From: Chrysoperla carnea
Taxonomy: Eukaryota > Arthropoda > Insecta > Neuroptera > Chrysopidae
Assembly: GCF_905475395.1 (NCBI RefSeq)
Contig: NC_058338.1
Coordinates: 48,643,935-48,707,934 of the forward strand
DNA: 64,000 nt
Direction of reading: 5' to 3'
A program made the position numbers and the translations under genes. The notes below the pieces were generated by a model that saw only the letters and a list, made by a program, of their open reading frames with translations, did no database searches and was not told where the DNA came from. The first letter of the stretch is position 1, and every line of letters starts with the position of its first letter. Below, piece after piece: positions 1 to 15,600 of this stretch.

Positions 1-678
1 CTGGCATCATTCTCAGTGAGCAATGATGTGAATTCATCTAAACCACCGGTGGGAACATCTCCAACAACTTCCGCATGAGATGTTAACGTGGCTGCAATAA
101 CAGACATTGCACTTGTGGACATTTTAGATTGTCGGGAAGAAATACTAGCTGAACAACTACTTGCTGTCATTGATGGGAATACAGCTAATGGACATTCTTC
201 ACTTTCAGGACTTAAATGTGGGCTCTAAAAATAATTTGAAAAAAGCTGATTACTTTAATTGAAATCCTAACAGACTAATTCCTTTAGCGTTTCTACAGCA
301 GATATTCGCGTTTTCTATTAATAAGAAGCATAACTTTCTTAACTATGTATATCATATATAAAGCCTTGGCTTAAGTTAAATATTTTAATGAATGGAGACT
401 TTCGGAAACATCTAGCGTTTCTACACGAAAAAATTGAAACAACATTTTTCGATTTTAGTCATTTTGTTAACTCTCTTTTATACAACAGGATAAAACAAAA
501 ACAGTGCTTTAATAATTCTTACGTTAATTCCAACCATTTCGTTAAGAGAAATTGGTGCTTCACCACCACCTTGAGCGATTTCATTCTCTTGGTATCCAAT
601 CTGTGGTTTATCAACAGTCGTATTCAATGAATTTGTCATGCTTATAATGCCTTCTAATGGTGTGTCAGGGGTTATCTC
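1..678 (-). CDS. HERC2: HERC2 exons 33-34 (window edge)
   Basis: Exon 33 (523-678) and exon 34 (1-224, running off the window or ending at its edge) encode about residues 3553-3678 in phase 0. The sequence is Ser/Thr-rich and weakly conserved until [15 protein letters not shown], which matches the vertebrate [14 protein letters not shown] that follows RLD2. This anchors the reading frame and shows that the gene continues beyond position 1. The last base pair before the edge is AG in phase 2, so position 1 could be either inside the exon or its end. Confidence -1.
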
Positions 679-3600
679 CTAGATAAAGTACAAAAAAGTA
701 TTATCCACAAATCAAATTACATTTTTAAGTTAATACAAAGTGACGTAAAAAAACATTTTGATTTGAATTCCTTATAACTTTTTATTTTAATTAATTTATA
801 GATTTTATTTTACTGGCGTTTCTTCTCATTTTTCTTCGAATGACTATAAAGAGAAAAAAAGAAATTTTTATACAATAAATAGAAATTGATTAGGAATACA
901 GAATCCTGCTCCTTTTTTTCCGCGCTCTAAATAAGCGTTAGCTTATTGAACAAATATTTATCATTTCCCGCTTATTTTCAAGTGAACGAAATCGCGAGTA
1001 GTGGAAAAATCATTACCATGCGACAACCGATAGCTGAAACCAGAATTACGATAACAGGCTGAAAATGTGTTTCAGCAGGCGTTGAATAAATAGAACAATA
1101 ATGTAAAATCATAGTAATTTACAAAATATTGTTAAAATATGTATCAACGATCTCTCTAATAAAAAATAACTCACTCTTTTAATAATCTAGTCATTCCATA
1201 GAGCACAATTGTTTTTTTATTCAAATTTAAGCCTGCTTATGATTACCCTATTGATTGCTTGTTTTCCCCATACTATACAGAGTGATTTTTTAAAAACTTT
1301 CCATTTTTATATTTCGAAAACAGATTGGGAAATCATGAAGTGCGTAAATGTTTTTAGAGTCTTCATTATCAAACAGGGATTAACTTTGTTTTTTAAATTG
1401 AGCAAAATATTTTTTTAATGAAAGCGAAAAAGCAACTGAATTTACTAAAAAAGTTATAGAGAATACAAAGTATAACTTTCATTTTACGCCATCCTGTAGA
1501 AATTATGGTTTACCTTAGCCGTTAATGATGCCGAAGTATTATTGTTATTATTAATATTATTATTATTAGTATTATTATTATTCATAACACTTTCCGAATG
1601 ATTACAGAGGGCTTTAACGATGCAGGTACGTAATTGTAAAATATGCGCAGCATTTAATAAATGCGTCAATGCATGTTGTTTCGCTGCTGATGATTCCAAC
1701 GACATTACAATATTTGTTAATGACGGACGTATTTTTTGTTTACTAGCTGCATTTTCTTCAGCCTCTTTTTCTGCATTATATAATCCTAATAAATGAGCAC
1801 CTAAAGCATCTTTACTAATTTCAAAAACAACTGGTTCCAATTTTAGTGTAGTTTGGGAATCGGGAGAACACCATGCAATTGAATGTGAACTACCACATGC
1901 GACGCGATTCACTTTTATATCTTCTAGGCCATGTACTAAGGATGGCTTTCGATTTACCATTGTTGTGCCATTTCCTTGTTGCCCGTGGTCATTATCACCC
2001 CAAGCATACACCTGCAAAAGAATAAACTGATAAAGATAAACAATCAAATAAAATTACAATCCATTTCAAACCGATAAATGATGACGGTTTATGAAATTTT
2101 TTTAATCAATATTTTTATCCAAAATTCTACAATGATCATAGAGGATATTTTTTGTAACTTACTGCTATTTGAAAGATCTAAAACGTGAAAATTAGTTTAA
2201 ATTTGAAATCAATTTAAAATGGTTTCAATTTGAAATCAATACTTTCAGTAACAAAGAATGAACTACCAACATTTGTCAAATCGAAAAAGAGAAAAAACAC
2301 TGATAAAAATTCTGCACAATAAAATCAAAGACAATGGGTGTTTGTTTTAAGAACTCGAATTAAAGTACATTTTATGTAAACCAAAATTTTTTTCGCGCTC
2401 TTTATTCAAAAATTAACCCGAAAAACCGAACAACTTACCTGACCAGTGTCGGTTACTGCTAAACAATGGAGAGCTCCAACGGCAACACTTGTAAATTTCA
2501 TTCCTTTAAGTGATTCAATAGCTGTAGGTCGTCGTACATGTTGATCACTACCATGACCCAAACGGAAATAATCACCCTTTCCCCAAGTCCAAATTTCACC
2601 GGATTTAGTTAATGCCAAAGAAAATTGTGCACCACATTCGATTTGAATTACATTATAGCTATTTAAACGTTCTATATTATGTGGAATATTGCAACCTTCA
2701 GAACCACCACGCCCTAATTTACCAAAATCACCATCACCCCATGAAAATACTAGCCCTTCGTCGGATAATGCTAATGTTTGTGCATCTCGAGATCCACACG
2801 CTACTTGTACTATTCGATGTCCTAACAATGCTTTCACTAATTTTGGTTTTAATTGAGTGACGTTATCGCCATGGCCCAAACGACCATATTCACCCAGACC
2901 CCATGTGAATAATTCACCAGAACTACTGATGGCAGCCGAATGTGAACTACCACAAGCAATATCACGTATACGACGCGATCGTAATGTTTCAATTAAACGT
3001 GGCTTATCTAAACTTAATCGATTACCATGACCAAGTTTTCCATCTTCACCTTCTCCCCACGAAAATACCTGAGAAAAATTTTAATATAAATAATTGATGA
3101 TCACTAGGAAATATTTTTTGAAAATCGTACCTTCCCGTCCATTGTTAAAGCCATTGCATGTTTTCCACCGGAATGTACAGCAACTTTTTTGATGACATAT
3201 TGATTTAAGAATAATACAGGACGTGGTAATGATACGTTATTGTTATGACCCAGACCAAGCCGTCCATTTGTTCCCTCTCCGCAAGCATACAACTAAAACA
3301 TAAAATTTTATGTAGTCATCAATGAAAAATTAAAGTAATCCTCCTGAATCAAAATAAAACACTATTTTTATTGCAATTTTTGGATGAATATAATATATCG
3401 AGTGTTATATTTTATCTGTCAAATGAGAAAATAAGTTTTATCGAAAATGTTTAAAAAAAAATACAACATTGTGGATAACGGAAATTTAGAAGTCTCAGGT
3501 CGACCTTGGTATACTAAATGATCCATCCAATTATTATACACACATTTTTTTTGATTATTTTATTCGAGGTAACTTATTCAATCGACTGTGGTTTTAAAAC

Positions 3601-6600
3601 TTTTCGAATGGTTTTCAGTTCTCAATTTTCAGATTATCACTTTGTTTAGAAATTTTGAGATGCTTCAAACAAAGGTGTTTACAAAATTCAGGTTTCTAAA
3701 CCAAATTTTGATTTACGAATTATTTTATTGAACTTTAAGTAGGGAATATGACATACGGATAATTTTGTATATCGTGGGTTTTTGTGAAAATACTCACCTT
3801 CCCTTCACGTGAAACAATAAACAATGATTTTGAGCCACCGGCAATATGAATTGGCTGTAATTGACTTAGAATATCCGATAACACAGGTAATTTTACTTTG
3901 GATCCTTTCATTCCACCAAGTTGATCTTTATCATTCAAACCCCATACATAAACGCGACATCCACTGCTGAAATCGGATGATGAATTTGTTGATGTTTTTC
4001 CGTCGACAGTATCACGAACTTGGAAAAAAGACAATTTGTTAGAATAAATACTTTTACACAAAAACATATTTGGTGGTTTTAATAGTAGCGTAAATTCTCT
4101 TCCTTCGTCGAAGGATCAAACTGAATCTCTATCGGTTCTTTTAAAACTTCTCAGCCTTCATTTCTAGATAGAGGATGTTAAAATTTTGGAAAAAAATGGA
4201 ATTTTTGGGAGTATTATCAAATCGGGAGCTTAGAAAAGGATCATACTTCATGATATAATGCTTATGGAGATAAATTGCGAAAACTAGTAGTGGAGAGTTA
4301 GACGTACCATAATGTACTCAAGGCGTGCTCTTGCATCACTCACTTCATTGCAAATACAATAACGTTAAGTATTCTTAAATTTTCAATGAAGTCAGTGGCG
4401 AAACAGATTTTTTCGAAACAGGATTATGGCACGTCGAAATCTCCAGTGCTAGTTTTTGTAATTTATCACCATTTGCTTTAAATCATGAAGTATGATCCAT
4501 AGGTATTGTCTAGAAGAGAAGGCTTTCCAGGCTATAAGTGTATTGAGAAATTAACGTTATCTACCATTTTCTGAAGTCCTGCGGTTATAATTTGGATCAC
4601 CCCGTTTGTTTGAAAAAGAGGATACAAAAATATTCAAGTTTTTCATTAATTTTCACTATTTTTTTTGCTTTATGTAAAATAAGTGTTTGTATACATAATT
4701 AACGGTTATTCTAATTTCAACAAGACTTTTTTTTTTAATTTCGCCAAAATGATATAATATATAACCAAAGAAAAATAAACAAAATCTAAAAGCTTATATT
4801 CCTTTAGGCTAATATTTTCGTATTTTTATAAAGTTTATAGTGTCTATAATTTGATATGATACCTTACTACTTTCGAAAAATGGATAAAATCGATTAAACT
4901 TACTTGTATAAGGCAATGTGGTAACTTGATCATATGCCTGATCCCAATCGGATGCCAAAAATGATGCTGAAGTTTTTAAATTCGTATTTGGCTTTTGTCG
5001 TTTACCAACGATGCTCAAACCATGTACTTTACAGTCAATGCCTGCATTACGACATTGTTTGATTGCAATCTCAATGCACGGATAATATTCTTGAACATCT
5101 TTCAAAAGAGTTACAATCATATCAGTACTGCGCACATGTATTTCATTTAATTCAGTTAATGATGTAAACGATGGCCCACCACTAACCACAATTAAGGAAG
5201 GCATATAACTGCTATCGACAGGGTCGACAGCCATAAATAATGAATGTATTAATATGTTAGGTTGCATTTCTAAACGTAACCAATGTTTGCCTTGAGAGCC
5301 GCATGTTAACCAACATCCAGAAGAACCATCCACTAAACAATGTGCCCATGCTTCGCGTGATGATGCAGTTAGACGTTTTACACATGAACTCCAATCTTCA
5401 ATTAATTGTGATTCATCGGGACCACCTAAATCTTGTTTATGATATCGACCTGGTTTACCAGCGAAGACAGATGGGGCACCTATATTTTATGGAAAACAAA
5501 AAATTATTCAATTAACTTGTGAGATAATTAAAATTCATACGTATTAGTTAAATCTTTAATCATTATGAATAGGGTAACGCTTCCCTCAGGCTAATAAAGT
5601 ATAATCAATTTCTGGGAATCCACAATACAATAATAATTCATCATTTTTTACTCAGCAGGAGTAGTTAAAAACAGACCACTTAAAATATGATTTAAGTATT
5701 TCTTCAGCCTCGCCGCTAAGCCAGTCTTCGTACAGCCTATATTCTCAATCAATTTAACAAAAGAAACTAGGGCGACAATAACAAATATTCAGTCAAAAAA
5801 ATACCGATAAATTGCAATTTGATTAGGCCACAAAAATGATTTAAAAAAAATATTTTCGTAAGATGGCAGCTTTGTTCTTAATTAACATTTATAAACTGAG
5901 CAAATCATTTGTACAACTCAAATAATAATCGAAACAAATTTCGTGTACCGACTGGCCACAAACGTTGCAAAAGGTGAAATACTGTTTTCGTGTGTCATAA
6001 ATTTATTCCAAAAGGACAAGTAGTCGAAAAAGAATAAAAAAATCCATCATAAACTGTTAACATTTTGGAATAATAATTCGTGGATTTTCATTACGATGAT
6101 TATTAATGTGACTAAATGTACTAAAGTCAAAAGCAACAAGTACTATCTGAACTGAAATTGCCATTCTTTAATACTAGTTTAGAAACGATTTAGCATTTAA
6201 ATCAAAATCCGTTGATAAAGCTGCAGGCTATATCAGAAAGCAAAACGGGTGTCGAAGCGAAGAAGTAAGGTAAGTATGTTGCGTCAAATTAAGCCTATTT
6301 TGGGGAGACGAATATTTTATTTAGTAATTTTTTGCTCTTTCTGGCAGTGAAGTATGTTTTTTGCATTTAGTTCAAAGTAAAGATTCAAAACGCTTTTGTT
6401 TTTTAAAAAACGTAAAATTTACCTGGTTCGACAATTCGATAAAACGAATGCTTATGTACTTTTTTGGTGTAGAAACAATTTTCACATAAATTATAGCTTT
6501 TACAAATTTTACAAGTAAATCTTGGTCCAGTAATTGGTGTAGCATTACAACTTGAACATGAAAAACCATCATGACTGCTAGGTACTAATTCCATTTCCGA

Positions 6601-9600
6601 TAATAATCCAGTCCATTTTGTTTGTTTTGGAAAATCAACAGTTACATCTCGTCCATTGCCACAAATACCTATGGAAAGTAAGACAGATTGTTGTCAATAA
6701 TAGAAAAGGGACCCAAATGCTCGTATAAGCGAAAAGTGGATATGACCCACAGAAATAAAAAACCAGTAAAAACTTGTAAATAATTAGAAACTAATTAATA
6801 TTTATTTACAAGTTTTAATATGGATTTCCACAAACTAAAGCTCTCATCAATCAATTAAAAAACCAGTAAATAACTTTTACGGAATGACCCTCCCCCCTCC
6901 TACACACACACACATCGATATCTTAAACTGCTACGCGTCGCTTTTGAGAGTCTTTAGGATTGAGATATGGTGCAGAAAAAATGTCCAAGCACGTATACAA
7001 ATAGAAACATCAATCTAAAATAGAGAATTTTTGAAGTTTGACAAAAGTTGTTACAACATATTAAGGTTGTACCCTCCTTAGTATATTAAATAGCAAAACT
7101 TGCGTTTTCTATATTGTCTTAATTATCGCAAACACAGAGTGACAAGTTAACAATTTAGAGTTTTTTAAAATATGGATCTAACACGGAAAACCAAAGTGTT
7201 TACACTATTGAGCGAAATTTTCAAAATGATGAAAAGAAGGAGACTATTTTATACTTTGGGATTTTTGTTAAGACTTATTCAGCCACATTTATGCAAAATT
7301 TGAGCATTGAACTGAAGTTGCTGCCCATGCACTGATGAAATGTATACCTAAATGAACTTTTAATTAAAAACCTGATGCGTTAATTTTGGGACACCATATA
7401 TCAATAAAATTAGAAATATAAATTTTTGCGGATCATATGAGGCTGATTATCATTAGACCGATCTTTGAAATGAATATAACAGATTTAGGATGACTTCACT
7501 CCTCTGGTGAATATTTCGCACAAAAACTTGTTTACCCAATGTAAGCAAGTAAATGTATGTGCTATATTTAACGTAATTTATTATCCTTACCTGTTACAAT
7601 TCCGACACTATCATGATTAACATATCCCCATTTGTATTTAGGCATTGTAACACTAGCTTTCACTTTGACTTTATCACCAACTTTGATAGCTGGAGGACCA
7701 GGTAATGTTGGTGGGAAACCAAGTAATTCAACATGAATAAATCGAACCCAGTAAGTGCTACCTTTATGTTGCCAATCCACTTGTACATTCAAATCATGTA
7801 AACCTTCACGATCAACTTTGATCACTTTACCAATGTCACCTTGGGAAACACCTTCATACGACCGACAACATCGTACAAGCATACCAGCTGCGATATTATC
7901 ACGTACATACGACGCATATTCATCATTTGTTAGGAAATCGCTACGTTGTAAATATATACCCATTGTACTACCTCCAATATTAGGTGGTGCTCCCTATATA
8001 AAAAATAGTGTTTCAATTATATTTTCTTTAATGCTGTAATACCGCCAAAAAAGGAAGCAATTTGCTATAAATCTGGCGAACATTTAATGAGAGGTAGGTG
8101 TAGAATTTGATAGATTCAATTGCCCCGGTAAATATGGGTTTTAAGTCAAAATGATTATACCAAAAATTACTGAGAATATATTTCCAACAACTTATTAACT
8201 AGCAATTAACCACCCGCTTCACTAGGTAACTTCAATTTTAAATACATACAAGTACTTAAAAAATGACGGAGTTTCATACAAAATTTCATTCCCTATTTTA
8301 CCCCTTTAAAGAATGAATTTTCTTTAAAAAATTAATAAAGTAAACTTTTGTTTTGAACCATGAACTCAAATATCACTTTTTACATATATAACTTCAAAAT
8401 ATTAATGTCATTTGAGGAACGTTTGTGCAAAAGTTCATGCTTCTATACCCAGCGATTTCATCTGTGCGATGATCGATCAGTCAGTGAATCAGTCAGTCAG
8501 TTTCTTATTTTATATATATATAGATATTTTTTTTAACCTAAAACCATTATTTAAAATAATTATTTTCACTCTTAAAAATCAATATGCCGGCCACTCCATA
8601 TGGTATAAAAGAATTCAGACTCAGATTTAAGACAAACTTAAATGCACTCTTTCATTGGATTACTAGATTTATAATATAATTTATGACACTTACATCGGTT
8701 ACAGAGCCGGAATACATTATTTCATCGGTTTCTGAAATTGAATCACTGTCTGATATTGCATCAAATGAACTAATCGTGTCTGAGTCAGATAATGCATGTT
8801 CAGGATGTTCCAACAACCATGCGACCACTGATTCTGGACTAATATTATCCGAAACAATTCCTACACCTGTAAGTTTGAGCAGATTGTTACTTTAAAGAAA
8901 AACACACAAGGTATTGGACATCAACAAATGTATTTACCCAATGCACGGATTGCACATTCGACACTCTTTTTAGCAAAACCCATTTCCATAATTTGCGTAA
9001 CTAATGGGCTATTTGGTAATGCACCAAGATTATTGGCGGTAACTGCTGCAGCTAAACCACTAGATGAGGGTTGTTGTAGTTCATTTTTTTGTTTTTTGAG
9101 TTTGCTTGCTGATATGACACCTTCACTGCGTTCGCTTATTACTATAGCCGCCGATGCCATAGAATTTTCACTAACTGGCGTTGCTACTTCACTTCCACAT
9201 AAATCAGCTTCTTGTTTCGCTAGATTTTGTAAAGATTTATCGATATTGGATTGAGGTTGATTTTTATTTTGATTCGATGTGGTTGATGAAGTCTATAAAA
9301 ATATTTCATATTGAGTAAATGGATGCCATAATTTCCGAAGAAGTATCTATGGAAAATTACACTAAAATGAATCAATTGTCTTATAAGAGAGTAAAATTAT
9401 AGGAGGGAAGTATTTTCACATAAATAATAAAAAATTAACTGAGAAATTGGTTAAAAGAAATAAGAAATGGTAGGGCAGCTTATCATAAAAATGTGAACAT
9501 ACTGAATAGAAAATTATGAACCGTCGGCTCATCCATCGGCTTCCTTTGATTTTATAGCGGCCATTTTGAAATATGTAAGTATATTATCAATATCACGGCA

Positions 9601-12600
9601 TCCAGATCACTTAGAATTACAAAATTGATGTTATGAGTCAATGAATATTGATAAATGGTAAGTAACCTGGTAGTCTAAATTAAAACTACTCAAAATCGGT
9701 CAGCTTTCTATTTTAATTAGTACGAATTATTATCGCCACCTGGCGAGGTTGCAACTCTCAGTTATCAATAATTATTAGCTATAAAATTTTTAATGCATCA
9801 GGCTATTTACAGCAGCGGTTCTCAAACTTATTTCTTATATTAATATTAAATTACAAATTCGCCTTACGCCCTCTTGTAGACCTCTGTCGTTCAGTAGGGG
9901 GTGATATCACCCATTTTGAAAAACACTGATTTATAGTGTCAAAAATATTGGATGTGTTTCTTTTCTGATCAATAAAATTAAGGGCTTTAGAGGAACATGA
10001 CTAAGGTAAAAGTTGTTTGATTCAAAGGGGCAAATGTGATAGTTGAATTTAACGTTTTCGTAAAAAAATAACTTGTAAAGGTACATTTTTCTTGACCGAA
10101 TAGATTCGGTAGAAATTAAACCCAAAAATATTAAACAATAATAAAATTAAAAAAAAAATCATCTAGCAGATTTTCTAAAAAATAATTTTAAGTATAAAAT
10201 ATCTAATTTAAGTATTCAATTATTTCGATATCAAAGTTGGCAATATTGAGATTCAAGATGCCTGAGAAAACTACTTTGTAAATATAATTATCTATTCTTA
10301 GTACCTTTAAGCCACACACGCAGTATATTTTCATAATAGATGACTTTATTTTACAGTTTTTTAATTTTATTTTTTGAGAACATATATACAAAATACATTC
10401 CACAAATCGTTTATGGCTTTTAGAAAATCTTAAATAAATAATAAAATACTTACAAAAGTTTTATTACACTCAACAGCTAAAAATTGGCTAACATTGAGTG
10501 CAGCTTCGATAATTTCTTGTAACATAAATATTGGTTTCAATGGACTTGGTTGTGTTGCTTTCGCTAAAAGTTTTTGGAACAGCAACACTGGTTGCGGACT
10601 ACCACCATTTGAATCGTCATCTTGGCTCATTAACTCAGAAGTTCCTTCTACATTATTATGTTCTTGATGTTTTAAAACTCTGCGTAATTTTGATTGACTA
10701 TTAGCCAATTCTCTGGTAGCATTTAAAGTGCATAGCACATGCTGTTGTTGTCGTAAATACGATAAATTTATATGACCTGGAATATTTGTTGGTTTACGGT
10801 CATAACCATTCGAATACTTTTGGTTACCTAGCAATAATATACTCCAAATATTTATTAAATTTTCGGACATTGGCATTCGATCTAAATTAAATCGTGCATT
10901 CGGTATTGGTTTCACATAAGGCAAAGTTAATTTTTTCTCTTCGCCCGTTTCATGAACTTGTATAATAATTTTTCCTTTAGATGTGATCTTCGCAATTGTA
11001 CCAAATGTTGTACCGTGTTCCACGTCAACTATAGCACCAATACGAGCTCGGTTATTATCAATTCCGCCGATTACGTTTAACGATGCGATAATTAAATACA
11101 ATGGCTGCGTATCATCAGTTAACTCATTTAAAACCATATTTATGGCACCATTATTGAATAAATCTGCAGCGAAATGTAATTTTTGTAAAAGAAATGAATT
11201 AATTGCTTGATTCCAGCCAACATATCCATGTAAATGACGTATTAACGAAATAATTTCTTGACCTAAAGTACTACTATACGATTGAGTTAACATTACGACT
11301 TTACGTTGGTCTCCACTTCCATCACGTCGATCATAATTACATGTAACGGATATTTTTCCTAATAATAAAAATAGACGATCTAATAAAGAAACTATTTGTG
11401 GTGAATCCATATCCCATGATGGTAAAACGGTCCGTAAAAGACGTAAGCCTTGAATCTGTAAAAAAAATTAGTAGTTTATGAATATTATTTTTTTGATGTC
11501 ATAAACTACACTTTTCCATAAAAAAAGTTATGCATTTTATAAAAATATCAAATATGTGAATTCCACCAGGTGTCCAGGTACATGTAGCTCGTGTTGAAAT
11601 TACATGAAGCAGATGTGGACCAACCTTAGGGTAAGATGGAAAATTAGATGTCCAAAATTAAATATCTTACAACCATCTCAGTAACATACTTCGATATAAT
11701 TCCGAAGATTTTGCAATTTTACTAAAAAACATCCCAAAACTAATTTATATTAAGAAATATAAAATTGAATTTTTAAATGTGCACTACTTTTCTTATGAAA
11801 CACTTTGTTATGATTAAAATTTTACCTGTTTATATATGGATATATCCGTTTCAGCAGTTGGATTTTGTGAAATAATATCCAATAACAATTCAATCCATGG
11901 TTCTGTACTTAAAATCTTACAAATATGTTCTGATATTGAAATACTTCGTATTAATGGTATAGTACACCATTCTTGATGGTATTTGGCTGTTATATAGTCT
12001 AAAATAGGTTTTGGTTGTGGCTGTTGTTTAGTGTCACCACTATTAATGGCGGCTACTGTCGTGGAACAATTATTGCCGTGTTTAATTATATCACGTAATA
12101 AATTTGTAATTGTATTAATTGCCATGGACTTATTTAATATTGGTGATGAAATTTGTCCGACGCATATACAAATGTTGCGTAATAAATTTATACAGGAATG
12201 TTTGAGTAATGTGTTAGGATGTACCACTACAGATTGGATATCACCTAGAAGAAAAATTAAATTATTAAAAAAAACTGCAAGATTATTCTACTACACCAAC
12301 TTCTATCCTCATTTTGCAACTTTTCTTTCTAAGAAAAAAATTTATTTTTGGTCTTAGCTAATTGTTTCTGATTTTTTTTAGAAATTTTGCAACTAGTAAC
12401 ATACACAATAAGAGTAATTACGATTAACTAATTCATACTGATGATGACTACTTGGTAGTCAAAATACGTATTTATATAATACTTAAAATTGATCTAGGAA
12501 ATTGGGGCAAAAATCGAAATTTATTTATAATCACGTAGATTAAAAAGCCTTAGAATTTCCCGAGGCACCATCTTGATTTTTCGTTTTCTCGACGTCAAAT

Positions 12601-15600
12601 TTGTATTCAATGGGTCATTAAACCCAGTAGAAGTTTTTCCAACGCAAAGTATTAATTTAAGATATTAAAAAAAATTTAAATCGAGTGGAGGTTTTATGGA
12701 GTTTGCACACTTTCTAAATTCTTGAGTAATGATCTACATATCTTTTGGACTAAAACTACTTGTAATCAAATTTTCAGCTGGCTAAAGGTCATTTGATAGG
12801 CCGACAGTATTAATGTAGAAAAATGAAATTTGAGGGGGTAAAAGGTTACATTTAAAAGTCCGCTTGGTGAAAAATTCCGAAATCATTGTTGTAATTTACT
12901 TAATATTATTTTTATCCAAAAGATTATCTTACCTTTATCAGTAGTGTCATCAGCATCAGAATCAGACGACGTAGGGGACGGTGGTGTAGCTAACGCTAAA
13001 TCATATTTCCCCTCTTTGCCCATACGATAACTATTTGTACTACCATTCATCCATTCAACGCGTACCCAACCATCATCTCCAAGTTCTCCAATTATTTTAC
13101 CTTCACTAGGTGGTGGACCATCTTGATCACCCCATTTCCAATCAACACCACGTACAACTCGTGTGCCAATTTTCATTAAACTTGCTAGCTCTGGTCCACT
13201 TAAACGTGGTCTTGGTTTTGGCAACTCAATAACATTCTCATATAGTATACAACATTCGTCATCCGGTTCAACAATTTGACGATCATTTTGTATACAACCG
13301 GTGTGTTTGATAATTGTTAATATTGAACTTAAAAGACCATTACGTACTGCTGCACAAAGCTCGCTTGTTGTATATTTATTCGATGCAAGTAAACCCAATG
13401 TGGTTAATAAAAATCGTGAACGTGGTATTTCTTGAAGAAAAGTATGTGTTCCTAGAATTAAATATATTGGATTAATAAGACATTAAAGTAATATTCAAGC
13501 AGGCTTAGACACTACGAATGCTATTTTTTCTTGTTTTACTGACCTAGAATTTGAGGAGAGAGGCATTATAAATCTTGTGTATTATCATTTGTGTAAGAAA
13601 TAAATAAACATTCGCTGAATTTGGCATGACACTGATCTTTAAATACATGTTTAATTCGGAGAGAGCCAGATATTCTCAGAAAATTAAGAGCTAACAATAA
13701 GTAAACACAGGATTCATCATTTAATTTGCAGGAAATTAATTGTCAATTCAATATTATTTTCTACTATATATAAGTCATTTTGTATGATAAAGATTTGTCA
13801 TTTATTGCTATAACGTCATATTTGACAAAATACTATTATCAAGGTATTAAATTCAACTAATATCAGTCACACCAGAACTATCAAAATTAGGGCACATCGA
13901 TCGAAATATTTTTGTGTAAATTTGAGTGGATTGAATCAGTGAGGTGATTAGATTTTGGCTTCCAGATTAAAATATTAAGAAACATAATTTATACAAAAAT
14001 ATCGTTAATCTTTATCGGCCAAATACGATTGTCATAATTTTTGATAATATTTTTGCCAAGTGCATGTTTGAGGTCAGTTATTTTGCATTGTATTTGTAGT
14101 TCTGGAAATTTGGAGTAAAATATCGCGATTATTTTTGATACGTGGCAGTATTGTAGAAACCAGAGCTTCCCGTTGTCTACATCTTCCAATTAGTCCAACA
14201 AAAAGTTTGTTATCATGTTTCGATAGCGCACATCATCGACTGTAACAGCATTTTTCACATCGTCTTTAAATAAGTAACGGTCCATTACGCCTTCAGACTT
14301 CAAGGCACACCTAATAGTTACTCTTTGAAATGCGGTAATTTTGATTATCAACGAAAATTATGACAATCGCATTATGTCATGGAAAATGTATCGGGGCGGT
14401 CGTTTGGTCTAAAATGGTTTTTAAAAATAACTCACCTCTAAACTCTTTAAAAAAATTCATTTTCAAAAAATGTACACACCACTCGGTAATTTGTGCTTGT
14501 GCTAATAACAATTCTATTTTCTGCTGGGGTGTAATCATTTGTATATTATCCAAACAATGTGCAATCGGATCATCAATTAACTTCATGTTTGTCAATCCCA
14601 AATAACCATTCATAATGGCATATTTTGCTGAGAATATTACATAATCCTTTTGTAATAGATTATGGATCATATCCAAACCTTGTTTACGTATTTTAAAGCG
14701 TTGTACTTGACAGTACATAGCACGACGTAGCGCATCAACATCGTTTACAGAATCATGCGTCACAAATTCAATTAGTTGATTAATAACGTTAGGACAATCC
14801 ATCTGCAATCGTTTCCATTCTTGATCACGAACTTTGTTCATCACATCCGCAAGTAAAATTTCATTTTCGTACACCATTTGTTTAAAACTTATCGTCGTAC
14901 TGCCATCTTATCAAAGAAAAAATAGTTTTAAAAGTTAAATTCAGTAGGGAATTTTTTTTTTTTAATAAAAAGCATTTTAAAACATTACGTAAACTTTTCC
15001 CGCTGTTGCATGTAATATGCGGTTAGTTACGTAGGGTCAAAGCTCGTAAAATAATGTTTTCAATATCTTGACAACGGCAGCCCTTTCGAGAATAAATTAC
15101 AGTTGAGGCAATTTTTATTGATATTTAAAAGAAAATTCTTTGTTGACAATTTTTGAATTTTGGTAGAATTCGAGGAGATATGAGAGAAAGGACAAGTTGA
15201 ATTTTTCAAAATATTAAAGTATAAAACTGAAAACTTAGCAATCGTTTGCCACATACCTTTTAATATTTTGAAAATGTTTGGATTAGCATGGACCGGATTT
15301 TAATTTTAATTTGGATTTAATTCAGATCTAAACTAGTCATATCCAGGGCGATTGCTCTAATGTAGACAGGTGCTTGGTTTTTGCCCCTTCTTAACTAGTT
15401 TATATGGTCAGTCAATTTTAGTTTCGTAACTTTTGTGTCACAGGTCGTTAAATGAATAAAATTTTTGTCGCACTTAATAGTGTATATCCTGCAAACTTCT
15501 TTTAATAACTTTTCGTCTAATACCGCCGAGTTCAGACTAAATTAACTAATATATTAGACTAGATGCCTCGCGATTCTTCAGAACACCTTAATTCTTAAAT

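Noticed and set aside
388..630. Plus-strand open frame near the window start
   Set aside because: It lies antisense to HERC2 exon 33 and its flanking intron, and the minus strand has a consistent exon in phase.
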